Origin: JAUUZT01 sp964654015
Lineage (GTDB): Bacteria > Chloroflexota > Dehalococcoidia > GIF9 > AB-539-J10
DNA length: 5,227 nt
Direction of reading: 5' to 3'
Assembly: GCA_964654015.1 (NCBI GenBank)
Contig: CAZZHQ010000161.1
Span: 1 to 5,227 of the forward strand
A program made the position numbers and the translations under genes. Of this stretch, positions 1 through 5,227 are shown piece by piece. The notes under the pieces are model-generated. The model saw nothing but the letters and a program-made list of their open reading frames with translations. It searched no databases and had not been told where the DNA came from. Position 1 is the first letter of the stretch; each line of letters starts with the position of its first letter.

Positions 1-2
1 TT

Positions 3-383
3 TTTGCAGTTGGAGTTACATTGGGAATATTTTATCAGATACAAAAAAATGCTCCCCAGGCGCTAAAAGCTGAAACAACGAATTCTTTGGCTTCGGCGGT
101 AATACCATCAATTGTGGCCTACGGAAATGTTACAAGAATAGAAGGCAGAAATATTACCCTGTCTAATTCGGGAGACTCTTTGGCTGTGGATGTCAAAGAC
201 GGGGCTCAAGTTATCTCTTTCACTAATGGAGCAGGATCCGCAACAGGCCCAGTGCAACAAGTTGCGTCTTTTAATGATGTAAAAGTCGGCAGTACTATAA
301 ATATCTCTGTTAAGGTTTTGCCAGACGGGCAATTGCGAGGAGAAACAATAATAATTCTTCCTTCTGCCGGAGTTTTACAGTAG
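3..383 (+). CDS. Membrane-anchored small beta-domain protein, DUF5666-like (5' end missing)
   Basis: The frame is open to the left edge and ends at TAG 381-383, so 126 C-terminal residues are visible and the true start lies upstream; the internal TTG at 21 is not a credible start because the hydrophobic segment continues before it. The visible part begins with the end of a membrane helix (FAVGVTLGIFY), then a short polar/Ala linker, then a domain of about 85 residues starting at SIVAYG. That domain alternates short beta-strand-like stretches with turns: a G-x-V-x-x-I-x-G-x-x-I-T-L opening, a central V-x-V segment, a 'DVKVGSTI' element and a closing 'DGQLRGETI' strand. This pattern resembles DUF5666, a small OB-like beta domain common in bacterial envelope proteins; the family call is from memory of the pattern. 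It is a paralogue of the next gene, sharing SIVAYG, the KVG turn and the closing G-Q-x-x-G-x-T strand. The role is unknown; it probably sits outside the cytoplasmic membrane. Confidence 0.85.
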   Translation, partial: FAVGVTLGIFYQIQKNAPQALKAETTNSLASAVIPSIVAYGNVTRIEGRNITLSNSGDSLAVDVKDGAQVISFTNGAGSATGPVQQVASFNDVKVGSTINISVKVLPDGQLRGETIIILPSAGVLQ

Positions 384-401
384 TATTTTAAAAATCATAA
401 A

Positions 402-806
402 ATGAATAAAATAGGAATAATAACTTTAATAATAGTGGGGGTGGCTCTTTTTCTTTTGGGTGGCGGACTGGGAGTATATTTTCAGATGCGAAATGATGCC
501 TCTCAAATATCAGCAGTTAAAGCACTGTCTTCGGGCGTAGTTTCGTCGATTGTTGCTTATGGAGAATTAACAAAGATAGATGGTAATAATCTCACTTTAA
601 CATATGAGGGAAAAAGTATTACGGTTAATATCTTAGACAGCGCCAAGGTTTATTACTTTTTGACGACTTCGTCTGAAGAAGCAACCAAAGAAATTGGTAT
701 TAAAGATTTGAAGGTTGGCGACAAATTGCACGTGAGTATAAAAGTGTCTTTTAACGGCCAGATAGAAGGGACCACAGTCGCCGTCCCTTTGGGCAGTACA
801 AAATAA
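402..806 (+). CDS. Membrane-anchored small beta-domain protein, DUF5666-like, paralogue of preceding gene
   Basis: Complete gene of 134 residues, ATG 402 to TAA 804-806. Residues 1-5 (MNKIG) are a short basic N-terminus; residues 6-27 form one hydrophobic helix with a glycine run near its end (GGGLG), best read as an uncleaved signal anchor because no good signal-peptidase site follows. Residues 28-47 are a polar/Ala/Ser linker. Residues 48-130 form a beta-rich domain: SIVAYG, then G-x-L-T-K-I-D-G-N-N-L-T-L, a V-x-I strand, 'DLKVGDKLHVSIKV' and a closing 'NGQIEGTTV' strand, the general layout of DUF5666-type domains. There is no cysteine, in contrast to the next gene. The start is supported because the hydrophobic helix begins immediately after it and lines up with the helix of the upstream paralogue. 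The spacer to the upstream gene is 18 bases and AT-rich without a Shine-Dalgarno sequence. The coding call is firm, the family call moderate, and the function unknown. Confidence 0.88.
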   Translation: MNKIGIITLIIVGVALFLLGGGLGVYFQMRNDASQISAVKALSSGVVSSIVAYGELTKIDGNNLTLTYEGKSITVNILDSAKVYYFLTTSSEEATKEIGIKDLKVGDKLHVSIKVSFNGQIEGTTVAVPLGSTK

Positions 807-849
807 TTTTTTGAAGCTCCGTGCCTAATTTAGTTCCTCTCTTTTAATA

Positions 850-957
850 ATGAAAAAAACAATTTTACTACTATCTTCTGTTATTTTTTTATCGTTTTTC
901 TTATTTCCTACGATTCCTGTTTTTGAGAAAAATGAATTATTTTCAAGCATAAATGCG
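850..957 (+). other. Signal peptide of the cysteine-rich protein
   Basis: Residues 1-3 are MKK, followed by an almost uninterrupted hydrophobic stretch (residues 4-25, rich in L, I, F and V, with prolines at 20 and 23). A short polar segment (26-33) then leads to I-N-A, giving a plausible signal peptidase I site after Ala36 with Gln37 as the first mature residue. The long c-region is slightly unusual, so an uncleaved anchor cannot be excluded. The first cysteine is residue 44, after the predicted cut. Confidence 0.8.
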
Positions 958-3900
958 CAGGTTGCAACTCATTACATTTGTGATTCGGGAACCTGCAAAG
1001 AGCGTCCCATAACTGAAGGGGGAATAGATTGTACTACAAATGGACAGCCAGATGATGATAAGTGTGTCCATTGGCTTTGTGTTGTAGAAAATGGAGTGGA
1101 TAAATGCCAGAGGCGTCTTATAGACGAAAAAGGCATAAAGTGCGCTGATGGTTGGAGTGGCAGTAATATGGATATTACAGAATGTAATTCCCATTATATA
1201 TGCGGTGTGGGCAACACATGCCAAAAGGTTCCTAATTCACAGCAAGGTGTGAGCTGTGCTACAAACGGTGAGCCTGATGAGAGCAAATGCGTATATCATT
1301 ATATTTGCACAGATAATAATAAATGCGAACAAAGATATGTGGGCGAAAACGGGAAGGCGTGTTTAGATGGAGATGGTAATCCAGATGACAGCCAATGTAA
1401 ACCCCATTATATTTGTCTTGGTAAGGATGTTAACGGAATTTACACTGGAGTTTGCGCTCTGCGTCCGGCGTCTCAGGAAGGCAAAGAGTGCACGCCCGAT
1501 GGACCCAATCCAGAAGGCATAATAGACGACAGCGAATGTTCTTTTCCTGTATGTGTTGGTTATTATTGCACTATAAGGCCACAACTGTTTGAAAATGTAG
1601 ATGGATTAGGCTGGGTAGTGACTAATTCTGGCGAAAACAGATGCACGATAGATTCAGATGACAACCCACCCGTTGGCGGCGGAAAAATAGATACAGAGTG
1701 CTCGTATTCGGTCTGCGTTAATGGGAAATGTACCAAAAGGCCGTGGACATTTACTTATGATGAAACTAATTATAAATGGTGGAAAGATTATGATAAATAT
1801 ACAGAATGCAGTGATGATAGTGAATGTATACACAACATATGTGTTGGTTTCGCCTGCGCCGTAAGGCCGATAGATGAAAAAGGTGAGGATTGTATAGAGC
1901 TTAAGGAAATTAGTTCTGAATGTACGCACAGTATTTGTGTTGATGACGGTCCTATTTGCAGTTTACGTTCTAAGACAACCAAAGGAGAAGAATGCGATAA
2001 TAATTCAGATTGCACTCATCTTGCGTGTGATGGAATGGCCTGCAGGCCAGCATCTGGAGTAAACTTAAAGCCAGGAGAAATAGGATGTAATATTCTTACT
2101 AATATTGATGAGATAGCAGTAGACTGCTCGCATTTTGATTGTAATGCTAACAAGAGATGCTATGTATTTGCAAATACGGAAGCTGGCCAAAGCGGTACAT
2201 GCAATCCAAACAACAACCCCGGAGATTTTACGAGCCCCGATGGCGATCCAAACGAAGTTGATTGTCAGCACTATAATTGCAATGCCTTAGACCAGTGTGT
2301 TCTTATGACAGGGTCTGGACAGGATAGTTGTAACCCTACTAAACCAATAATAGATAACAAAAATTTGTCGTGCCAGCATTTAGACTGCAATGCACAGAAT
2401 CAATGCGTGTATTCCTCTGGAGTTGGCATTGACCGATGCAGCCTCACAGAAGAGCATCCTTGCCAGCATTATGCTTGTAACGCTAAAGACCAATGTGTTC
2501 TTGTATCCGGTCGGGGAGAGGACAAATGTGATGTTTTCAGTAATTCAGATTTTCCCAACGAGCCAAACCCAACCTGTCAGCATTATGCCTGTGGCACGGG
2601 TTCTAATAGTGGTTCGTGTATTAAGGTATCTGGTAAGGGAGAGGACGAATGTCTCCCCGGTGACCCAGCTAAAGATTGTAAAGTTAAAACATGCGGTGTT
2701 AGGGGAAAAACCCCTCCTGAGCCACTCCCACCAGACCCTTTTTTCGCCAGTTGTGATGAGACGCCCGTTCCTGATAGTTGTAAACCCGCATTAAATCCAT
2801 CCTGTGCTTCAGATCAATGCAATCCGGATGATTTCAGAACAGCTTGTCAAACTACTAAATGTAATTCTTTGAGTAAGTGCGTATCTACAAATCTTCCTGC
2901 GGACTGTCATCCCGGGTCAGACCCGCTCAATGTTCCTGATTGCGCCAAATCGGGGTGTGATATGTTTAGAAGTTACACCAATCCTACTACGGGTGAATTT
3001 TATTATACAGCCTGCCGTCATTTTGCTTGTGGCACAGGATCTAATGCAGGTAAATGCGTTTTAGTAGCTGGGGATGGACAAGACGAATGCTTTCCTGGAG
3101 ATTCAACTAAAGATTGTCAACGAAGTGATTGTAACACGACTGGCCAGTGCAAAACTATGCCTGTTTCCGGAGACTGTAAACCGGGACAAACCGATTTTTT
3201 AACTGGCCAAACCCCTGATTGTGCTAAAGATAACTGTGATGTTTCTATGAATCCAGACTTTCCGACAGAACCCAATCCAACTTGCCAGTATTATGCCTGC
3301 AATGCACAGAAGCAGTGTGTTTCTGTATCCGGTCAAGGTAGTGATACATGCGTGCCTGGCGCTGATAATCCTTGCCAGCACTATGGTTGTAATGCTGTTG
3401 GCAAATGTACGCTGATGGATGGAATAGGAGAAAATACATGCACTGATATAGTAGACGTAGATGGTTATTGCACACATTATGTTTGCGAAGATGGAGAATG
3501 TATATCAAAACGCAATACTGGGTGCAACCAGAAAGATGAATGCGTAATTGATAATCAGTGTGGTGGCAGGTATGAAATATCTGGGCGGTTGGATTACGCT
3601 TGTGAAAACGGAACCTATTTGCCGGGCGTATGGTACAATATATATTATAAGTGGCCGAGTGGGTGTAATGATTTTTTTAATTCTTACCCTCCTGGCGCTA
3701 AATGCGGAGGTACCAACAGAAAACCCCCTGTATTATTAACTGAAAAGAGCAGTTGTATGGGTGTTTGGTCTTTTGGTTATGGTGAAAGAGTTGATCCAGG
3801 AGGTGCAATGGTCCCCTCCTCTGATCAGATAGCCCAACCGTCATTATCAAAGACAATAGCGCAGGTTTTAGAAAATACTAAATTTATAGAAACAGCATAT

Positions 3901-5227
3901 GCGTGGCCGATAGATCCTAAGTGTAAATTAGTAGTGAAGGACTCTTATGTACAGATTAAAGCATTGACGCCTTTAAAAGTGAATAGCCAAACTTTATTGC
4001 CCGGCGCTGTAAAAAAATTCGAGCCTCTTGTTTTCGGGGATTATAACCCAAATACATGTAGTGGGTTTTTAGGGACTGTAATAAATATAGAGCCAAGTCC
4101 AGATCAGGATATCCCTTGCTATCGTGATGAAAGCTGTCCTAAGCCAACGACATATTGTGATAACCAAAATGGCGGAGGGGACCCGGCAGAACATCATTAT
4201 TTGATGCAAACAACATACACTTGTGAAAATAATAAATGCGTTAAGCATGATACTAAATTGAAAGACTGTGGAACAAGCAGCGAGGAAAAATCGTGTAACA
4301 AAGATGGAAATGTTGTAAGAAAAGTTATAAACAAGACTTGTGTAGAACCTGGGCCAACTGACTGTGGCGAAGTTCCGCGTTGTCAAACAATTGAAAAACC
4401 GCCTCTTGTTGTTAAGGATTGTGGCACCTGTTTTCCCACAGGAAATACTAAATGTGGAGCTCAAGCCCCTAAGCCGGAATGTGAGAATTGTGATAATACA
4501 CCCGTGGCTCCTAATCTTCCTTCCGAGTGCGCGATAATAGGATGCGGAGGGGGAGCTATATGGCAAGAACTTAGCTGTACTGAATGCAAAGGTCCTGGTT
4601 CAGCTACTTGTGAGCAGTGCAAAAATTTGCAGTGTGCGGATAATCAATGTTTGGTTTCAGGCGTTTTTCCAGGACGATTAATATGTTCTAACTGTAATAT
4701 ATGTGATGGAGTTGCTCGCTGTGCAAATAGCGGGTCGCCGTGTTCAGTCGCTAACCTATGCGATGACGGAACTGCATGCCAAACTTTGGGGACTGTATGT
4801 CCGTCTGACAACAGCACATGCAAAAGAGCTGTTAGTGGATGCGTTGCGAATGATACATGTTTACCTTCTCCTGTGTGTGTAGATAATTGCTCCGGGTGTA
4901 GTAGTAATGAGCCAGATTGTGCCAGCGGATACACAAAATGGAAAGAAGCAATTCCTTGCGGTTCTCCACAGCATTTGTCTATTCCTTATTGTTCTGGGTC
5001 AACGCAGTGTACTCTTAATGTAGATGTTTCTGGTCAATGTATTGAAGGATTGGGAGGGCAGGCTGGGGGGTGCGAGGCACCTGAAGTTTCTTCCGTTTGT
5101 AGTGGAGAATGTAGCGGAGGAGATGGAGGCAAGAATCCTGGGCCTAATCCAGATCCTGGACCTGGTGATAATCCGCCAGTTTATCCTCCGGGAGCTCTTA
5201 CTACCTGCAGTCCCTATAACCAGTGCG
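850..5227 (+). CDS. Giant secreted cysteine-rich repeat protein (3' end missing)
   Basis: The frame starts at ATG 850 and stays open to the right edge: 1,459 complete codons with no stop. The nearest in-frame stop upstream is TAA 826-828, and ATG 850 is the only ATG between it and the hydrophobic leader, so the start is well constrained. Layout by residue: 1-36 signal peptide; about 41-898 an array of roughly 22 four-cysteine repeats joined by C-x(4-5)-C links that usually contain H-Y; 899-969 a transition with aromatic clusters; 970-1089 a Cys-poor segment; 1090-1421 irregular Cys-rich sequence with CxxC pairs; 1422-1448 a Gly/Pro/Asp linker; then Cys again. I count about 148 cysteines, roughly 10% of the mature part and none in the signal peptide, as expected for an exported disulfide-rich protein. 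I see no catalytic motif and no sorting signal or C-terminal anchor, which may lie beyond the edge. I do not recognise a named family. A surface or extracellular structural or adhesive role is inferred. It lies 43 bases after the previous gene on the same strand. Confidence 0.93.
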   Translation, partial: MKKTILLLSSVIFLSFFLFPTIPVFEKNELFSSINAQVATHYICDSGTCKERPITEGGIDCTTNGQPDDDKCVHWLCVVENGVDKCQRRLIDEKGIKCADGWSGSNMDITECNSHYICGVGNTCQKVPNSQQGVSCATNGEPDESKCVYHYICTDNNKCEQRYVGENGKACLDGDGNPDDSQCKPHYICLGKDVNGIYTGVCALRPASQEGKECTPDGPNPEGIIDDSECSFPVCVGYYCTIRPQLFENVDGLGWVVTNSGENRCTIDSDDNPPVGGGKIDTECSYSVCVNGKCTKRPWTFTYDETNYKWWKDYDKYTECSDDSECIHNICVGFACAVRPIDEKGEDCIELKEISSECTHSICVDDGPICSLRSKTTKGEECDNNSDCTHLACDGMACRPASGVNLKPGEIGCNILTNIDEIAVDCSHFDCNANKRCYVFANTEAGQSGTCNPNNNPGDFTSPDGDPNEVDCQHYNCNALDQCVLMTGSGQDSCNPTKPIIDNKNLSCQHLDCNAQNQCVYSSGVGIDRCSLTEEHPCQHYACNAKDQCVLVSGRGEDKCDVFSNSDFPNEPNPTCQHYACGTGSNSGSCIKVSGKGEDECLPGDPAKDCKVKTCGVRGKTPPEPLPPDPFFASCDETPVPDSCKPALNPSCASDQCNPDDFRTACQTTKCNSLSKCVSTNLPADCHPGSDPLNVPDCAKSGCDMFRSYTNPTTGEFYYTACRHFACGTGSNAGKCVLVAGDGQDECFPGDSTKDCQRSDCNTTGQCKTMPVSGDCKPGQTDFLTGQTPDCAKDNCDVSMNPDFPTEPNPTCQYYACNAQKQCVSVSGQGSDTCVPGADNPCQHYGCNAVGKCTLMDGIGENTCTDIVDVDGYCTHYVCEDGECISKRNTGCNQKDECVIDNQCGGRYEISGRLDYACENGTYLPGVWYNIYYKWPSGCNDFFNSYPPGAKCGGTNRKPPVLLTEKSSCMGVWSFGYGERVDPGGAMVPSSDQIAQPSLSKTIAQVLENTKFIETAYAWPIDPKCKLVVKDSYVQIKALTPLKVNSQTLLPGAVKKFEPLVFGDYNPNTCSGFLGTVINIEPSPDQDIPCYRDESCPKPTTYCDNQNGGGDPAEHHYLMQTTYTCENNKCVKHDTKLKDCGTSSEEKSCNKDGNVVRKVINKTCVEPGPTDCGEVPRCQTIEKPPLVVKDCGTCFPTGNTKCGAQAPKPECENCDNTPVAPNLPSECAIIGCGGGAIWQELSCTECKGPGSATCEQCKNLQCADNQCLVSGVFPGRLICSNCNICDGVARCANSGSPCSVANLCDDGTACQTLGTVCPSDNSTCKRAVSGCVANDTCLPSPVCVDNCSGCSSNEPDCASGYTKWKEAIPCGSPQHLSIPYCSGSTQCTLNVDVSGQCIEGLGGQAGGCEAPEVSSVCSGECSGGDGGKNPGPNPDPGPGDNPPVYPPGALTTCSPYNQC
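2527..2592 (+). repeat. Internal duplicated block, copy 1 (pairs with 3235-3300)
   Basis: Residues 560-581, pattern C-D-V-x-x-N-x-D-F-P-x-E-P-N-P-T-C-Q-x-Y-A-C. It matches residues 796-817 with 17 of 22 identical residues and no gap. At 8 of those 17 identical residues the codons differ synonymously, so the copies are old at DNA level but conserved in protein. Confidence 0.85.
2590..2679 (+). repeat. Internal duplicated repeat unit, copy 1 (pairs with 3028-3117)
   Basis: Residues 581-610, beginning C-G-T-G-S-N and ending K-D-C. It aligns without gaps to residues 727-756 with 20 of 30 identical residues, including all four cysteines, the V-x-G-x-G core and the D-E-C-x-P-G-D element. It overlaps the end of the other duplicated block at Cys581. 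Confidence 0.85.
3028..3117 (+). repeat. Internal duplicated repeat unit, copy 2 (pairs with 2590-2679)
   Basis: Residues 727-756. This is the second C-G-T-G-S-N type unit. In this subtype the C1-C2 spacing is eight residues, instead of the four or five seen in the neighbouring N-A-x-x-Q-C units, which marks it as a distinct subtype that was copied within the array. Confidence 0.85.
3235..3300 (+). repeat. Internal duplicated block, copy 2 (pairs with 2527-2592)
   Basis: Residues 796-817. The acidic/proline stretch D-F-P-x-E-P-N-P-T between Cys796 and Cys812 recurs from residues 567-575. Upstream of it the unit is truncated to a two-Cys piece, consistent with recombination between repeat units. 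Confidence 0.85.
3757..4116 (+). other. Cys-poor segment within the cysteine-rich protein (possible folded domain)
   Basis: Residues 970-1089 hold only two cysteines (1025 and 1070) in 120 residues, against about one in nine elsewhere. The first part (about 970-1017) is Gly/Ser/Pro-rich, then has a helix-like stretch around 'KTIAQVLENTKFIETA'. From about 1018 to 1082 hydrophobic residues alternate with polar ones (K-L-V-V, V-Q-I-K, T-V-I-N-I), suggesting a small beta sandwich, with Cys1025 and Cys1070 possibly forming one disulfide. The Cys-rich style resumes at Cys1090. An Ig-like or similar beta domain is only a guess. Confidence 0.5.
4117..5112 (+). other. Second, irregular Cys-rich region with CxxC pairs
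   Basis: Residues 1090-1421 contain about 45 cysteines but lose the H-Y-x-C repeat register of the N-terminal array. CxxC pairs occur at 1191-1194 (CGTC), 1211-1214, 1243-1246, 1254-1257 and 1279-1282-1285 (a C-x2-C-x2-C). A Ser/Asp/Asn-rich stretch with Cys every three to eight residues follows (about 1298-1357). In an exported protein these are more likely disulfides than metal sites, but a knuckle-type metal site is possible for the tightly spaced pairs. Confidence 0.7.
5113..5193 (+). other. Gly/Pro/Asp-rich linker in the cysteine-rich protein
   Basis: Residues 1422-1448 begin with a Gly-rich run and continue as repeated P-x-P/P-G dipeptides with Asn and Asp, ending P-P-G. The stretch has no cysteine and almost no hydrophobic residues, so it should be a flexible or extended spacer between the Cys-rich region and whatever lies beyond the window edge. 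Cysteine returns at 1453 and 1459. Confidence 0.75.

Larger units (their letters stand above)
970..3543 (+). repeat. Array of about 22 four-cysteine protein repeats with an H-Y-x-C junction signature
   Basis: Residues 41-898. The unit is roughly C-x(4-12)-C-x(8-25)-C-x(5-20)-C, typically 30-45 residues, and successive units are joined by a nearly constant C-x(4-5)-C link, commonly C-x-H-Y-x-C. First cysteines of clear units: 44, 77, 118, 153, 189, 235, 289, 331, 363, 393, 431, 477, 513, 543, 581, 671, 727, 761, 817, 847 and 879; a degenerate unit begins at 615, and two-Cys partial pieces lie around 657, 703 and 796. Two flavours follow one another. Units 1-10 often carry Arg-Pro (or R-R/R-Y) just after the second Cys and an acidic D-D/E-x-C before the fourth. 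Units from about 431 on tend to read C-Q-H-Y-x-C-N-A-x-x-Q-C-V with a later S-G-x-G-x-D-x-C. Four cysteines per unit suggest two disulfides per unit, but the pairing is not known. Confidence 0.9.

Noticed and set aside
807..849. Possible terminator or promoter between the second and third genes
   Set aside because: No GC-rich hairpin with a T-run is seen. A TTGAAG at 811-816 has no matching -10 at 16-18 bases, and the TTAATA before the start codon is too far from it; the evidence is too weak to annotate.
943..2271. Several minus-strand open frames with hydrophobic, membrane-like translations opposite the Cys-rich gene
   Set aside because: Those checked are in codon register with the plus-strand gene; TGT/TGC on the plus strand read as ACA/GCA (Thr/Ala) in reverse, and Asn/Asp/Tyr codons read as Ile/Val. 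The hydrophobic look and lack of stops are by-products of the Cys-rich coding sequence.
2390..2794. Plus-strand 134-codon frame in another phase
   Set aside because: It lies wholly inside the Cys-rich frame, which has signal peptide, regular repeats and conserved spacing there; the alternative translation shows no repeat pattern and no leader.
2680..3012. Possible frameshift or assembly error where the repeat register breaks
   Set aside because: Cysteine density, composition and the open frame continue unchanged through the block and normal units resume in the same frame, so a frameshift is not supported.
970..3543. CRISPR array or DNA-level tandem repeat
   Set aside because: The periodicity exists at protein level only; units vary in length and their DNA differs at many synonymous sites, unlike identical direct repeats with spacers.
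3548..3739. Plus-strand 63-codon frame in another phase
   Set aside because: It is internal to the giant gene in a shifted frame, with no start signal and no recognisable content.
4423..4434. Thioredoxin-like active site from the CGTC motif
   Set aside because: The surrounding sequence has no thioredoxin fold features (no WCxxC context, no cis-Pro segment) and lies in a dense Cys-rich region.
4069..4934. Two minus-strand frames (165 and 96 codons) opposite the irregular Cys-rich region
   Set aside because: They overlap the open plus-strand gene completely, show no family features, and are explained by stop-poor antisense of Cys-rich codons.

Overview
The window carries three plus-strand genes in a row. 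The first is cut by the left edge and the third by the right edge. The DNA is moderately AT-rich (by eye a little over 40% GC). No rRNA, tRNA, insertion sequence or CRISPR array is visible. The gene products (single-pass membrane-anchored small beta proteins and a giant secreted cysteine-rich protein), the A-rich spacers without clear Shine-Dalgarno sequences and the absence of any recognisable metabolic gene are reminiscent of Patescibacteria/CPR (Parcubacteria-like) genomes. This placement is an inference from style, not from a marker gene. The complete absence of in-frame TGA in about 1,700 codons argues against the CPR lineages that read TGA as glycine.

Left part (3-806): two tandem paralogues of about 130 residues, separated by 18 bases. 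Each has an N-terminal membrane anchor and a small beta-rich domain resembling the DUF5666 family. Function is unknown; they would present a small beta-barrel-like domain outside the membrane.

Right part (850 to the edge, 84% of the window): one uninterrupted reading frame of at least 1,459 codons. It opens with a signal peptide and continues as an extremely cysteine-rich secreted protein (about 148 Cys by hand count in about 1,420 mature residues). Its organisation is: signal peptide (residues 1-36); an array of about 22 four-cysteine repeats whose junctions carry an H-Y-x-C signature (about 41-898); a transition with aromatic residues followed by a Cys-poor segment of about 120 residues (970-1089); a second Cys-rich region with irregular spacing and several CxxC pairs (1090-1421); and a Gly/Pro/Asp-rich linker (1422-1448) leading into more Cys-containing sequence at the window edge. 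I do not recognise this protein as a named family. The most economical reading is a disulfide-stapled, rod-like extracellular or surface protein, possibly for attachment or cell-cell contact.

The three genes are co-oriented with short gaps (18 and 43 bases), so they may be cotranscribed. All three products are predicted to act at or outside the cytoplasmic membrane.
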